From: Candidatus Dadabacteria bacterium
GTDB taxonomy: Bacteria; Desulfobacterota_D; UBA1144; Nemesobacterales; Nemesobacteraceae
NCBI GenBank assembly: GCA_026709745.1
Contig: JAPOSJ010000153.1
Span: 1 to 6,858, forward strand
DNA: 6,858 bases
Direction of reading: 5' to 3'
Shown: piece after piece, positions 6,566 to 6,858 of the stretch
Position numbering within the stretch: position 1 is the stretch's first letter
How the letters are laid out: each line of letters starts with the position of its first letter
The notes under the pieces: model-generated
What the model was told of the DNA's origin: nothing
What the model saw: only the letters and a program-made list of their open reading frames with translations
Database searches by the model: none
Translations under genes and position numbers: made by a program

Positions 6566-6858
6566 TTACCTGTTTTTGGCAAACTGTCCGGAATGTGTAA
6601 ACGCCCTTGCGAAACCGTCATGCTGTGATTTGGCGATCTTTTCCTGCTCAGCCTGAAGGTAGGCTCTGTCTTTTCTCTCTATGCGTATTATGTCGTCACG
6701 GCCCTTTGAAGCCATGAACTGTGTTCCGACTGTTTCCTTCGATATTTTCTCAAGTATCGCCGGGTAGTTTTTCGATCCGATGAATATGGAGTGTATGCAA
6801 ACCCCTATATTCTTTGCACGCTCCCTTTGGTCTTCGACTTCCGGGTCCCCGGAAGTCG
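6566..6858 (-). CDS. C-terminal part of a probable VWA-domain protein (5'-partial)
   Basis: A minus-strand frame is open from the right edge (first complete codon at 6856) to a TAA at 6568-6566, giving the last 96 residues of a protein. The visible part begins with SGDPEVEDQ and then RAKNIGVCIHSIFIGSKNY, PAILEKISKETVGTQFMAS and a charged, mostly helical tail ending in QFAKNR. Alternation of a short acidic turn, a helix, a hydrophobic strand (VCIHSIFIG) and a helix before TVGTQFM resembles the final third of a von Willebrand factor A domain, where a DG(E/D)P turn, an 'IxIxxIxIG' strand and 'TGGxxxxA' occur. The metal-site DxSxS motif would lie outside the window, so the family call is tentative. 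It converges on mltG, with 22 bp between the two stop codons. The outermost codons lie in the terminal inverted repeat and may not be trustworthy. Confidence 0.6.
   Translation of the reverse strand, partial: TSGDPEVEDQRERAKNIGVCIHSIFIGSKNYPAILEKISKETVGTQFMASKGRDDIIRIERKDRAYLQAEQEKIAKSQHDGFARAFTHSGQFAKNR
6835..6858. repeat. Perfect inverted repeat at the right end of the window
   Basis: CGACTTCCGGG at 6835-6845 is the exact reverse complement of CCCGGAAGTCG at 6848-6858, with only TC between. The right arm ends on the last base of the window. The repeat lies within the coding frame of the partial minus-strand gene. It could be a genuine palindrome at which assembly stopped, or a fold-back artefact at a contig end. 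Confidence 0.9.

Noticed and set aside
6560..6577. ACAG/CTGT stem followed by five T as a possible mltG terminator
   Set aside because: A 4-bp stem with a 6-nt loop is too weak, and it overlaps the stop region of the opposite gene.
1..6858. CRISPR array, mobile element, phage or defence genes
   Set aside because: No spaced direct repeats, transposase or integrase motifs or terminal repeats were seen; apart from a short promoter region the window is occupied by recognised housekeeping genes.

Overview
The window looks like a core-genome segment of a Gram-negative-type bacterium, probably from a lineage that is not well characterised. The evidence is a periplasm-facing MltG-type transglycosylase, a glutathione S-transferase fold protein, a housekeeping gyrA, and frequent AGG/AGA (Arg) and ATA (Ile) codons. 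No single feature fixes the phylum. Nearly every base is coding or tRNA. I see no insertion sequence, CRISPR array, phage gene or defence system, and no clearly novel biological system.

Layout, left to right. (1) gyrA enters from the left edge, lacking only about its first 25 codons, and runs to 2367. (2) Three small enzyme genes follow on the same strand with almost no spacing: a PaaI-type hotdog thioesterase (4-bp ATGA overlap with gyrA), a glutathione S-transferase (start abuts the previous stop) and a Sir2-type NAD-dependent protein deacylase (15-bp gap). These four genes are probably one transcript. (3) A tRNA-Gly(GCC) gene with an encoded CCA end lies on the minus strand, convergent with sir2 and only 7 bp from its stop. 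Upstream of it is a well-formed sigma70-type promoter. (4) Past the roughly 100-bp promoter region, proB (glutamate 5-kinase with a PUA domain) and mltG form a second plus-strand pair separated by 2 bp. (5) A partial minus-strand gene, probably the C-terminal end of a von Willebrand factor A (VWA)-like protein, converges on mltG and runs off the right edge.

The two plus-strand groups mix functions: DNA supercoiling, thioester and thiol chemistry, and protein deacylation in one; proline synthesis and peptidoglycan chain release in the other. They look like housekeeping genes packed by chromosome compaction rather than one pathway. The points most worth checking are a perfect 11-bp-arm inverted repeat occupying exactly the last 24 bases (possible contig-end fold-back), overlapping -35 elements between the tRNA and proB, the sirtuin/tRNA convergence without an obvious terminator, and the unusual gyrA operon partners.
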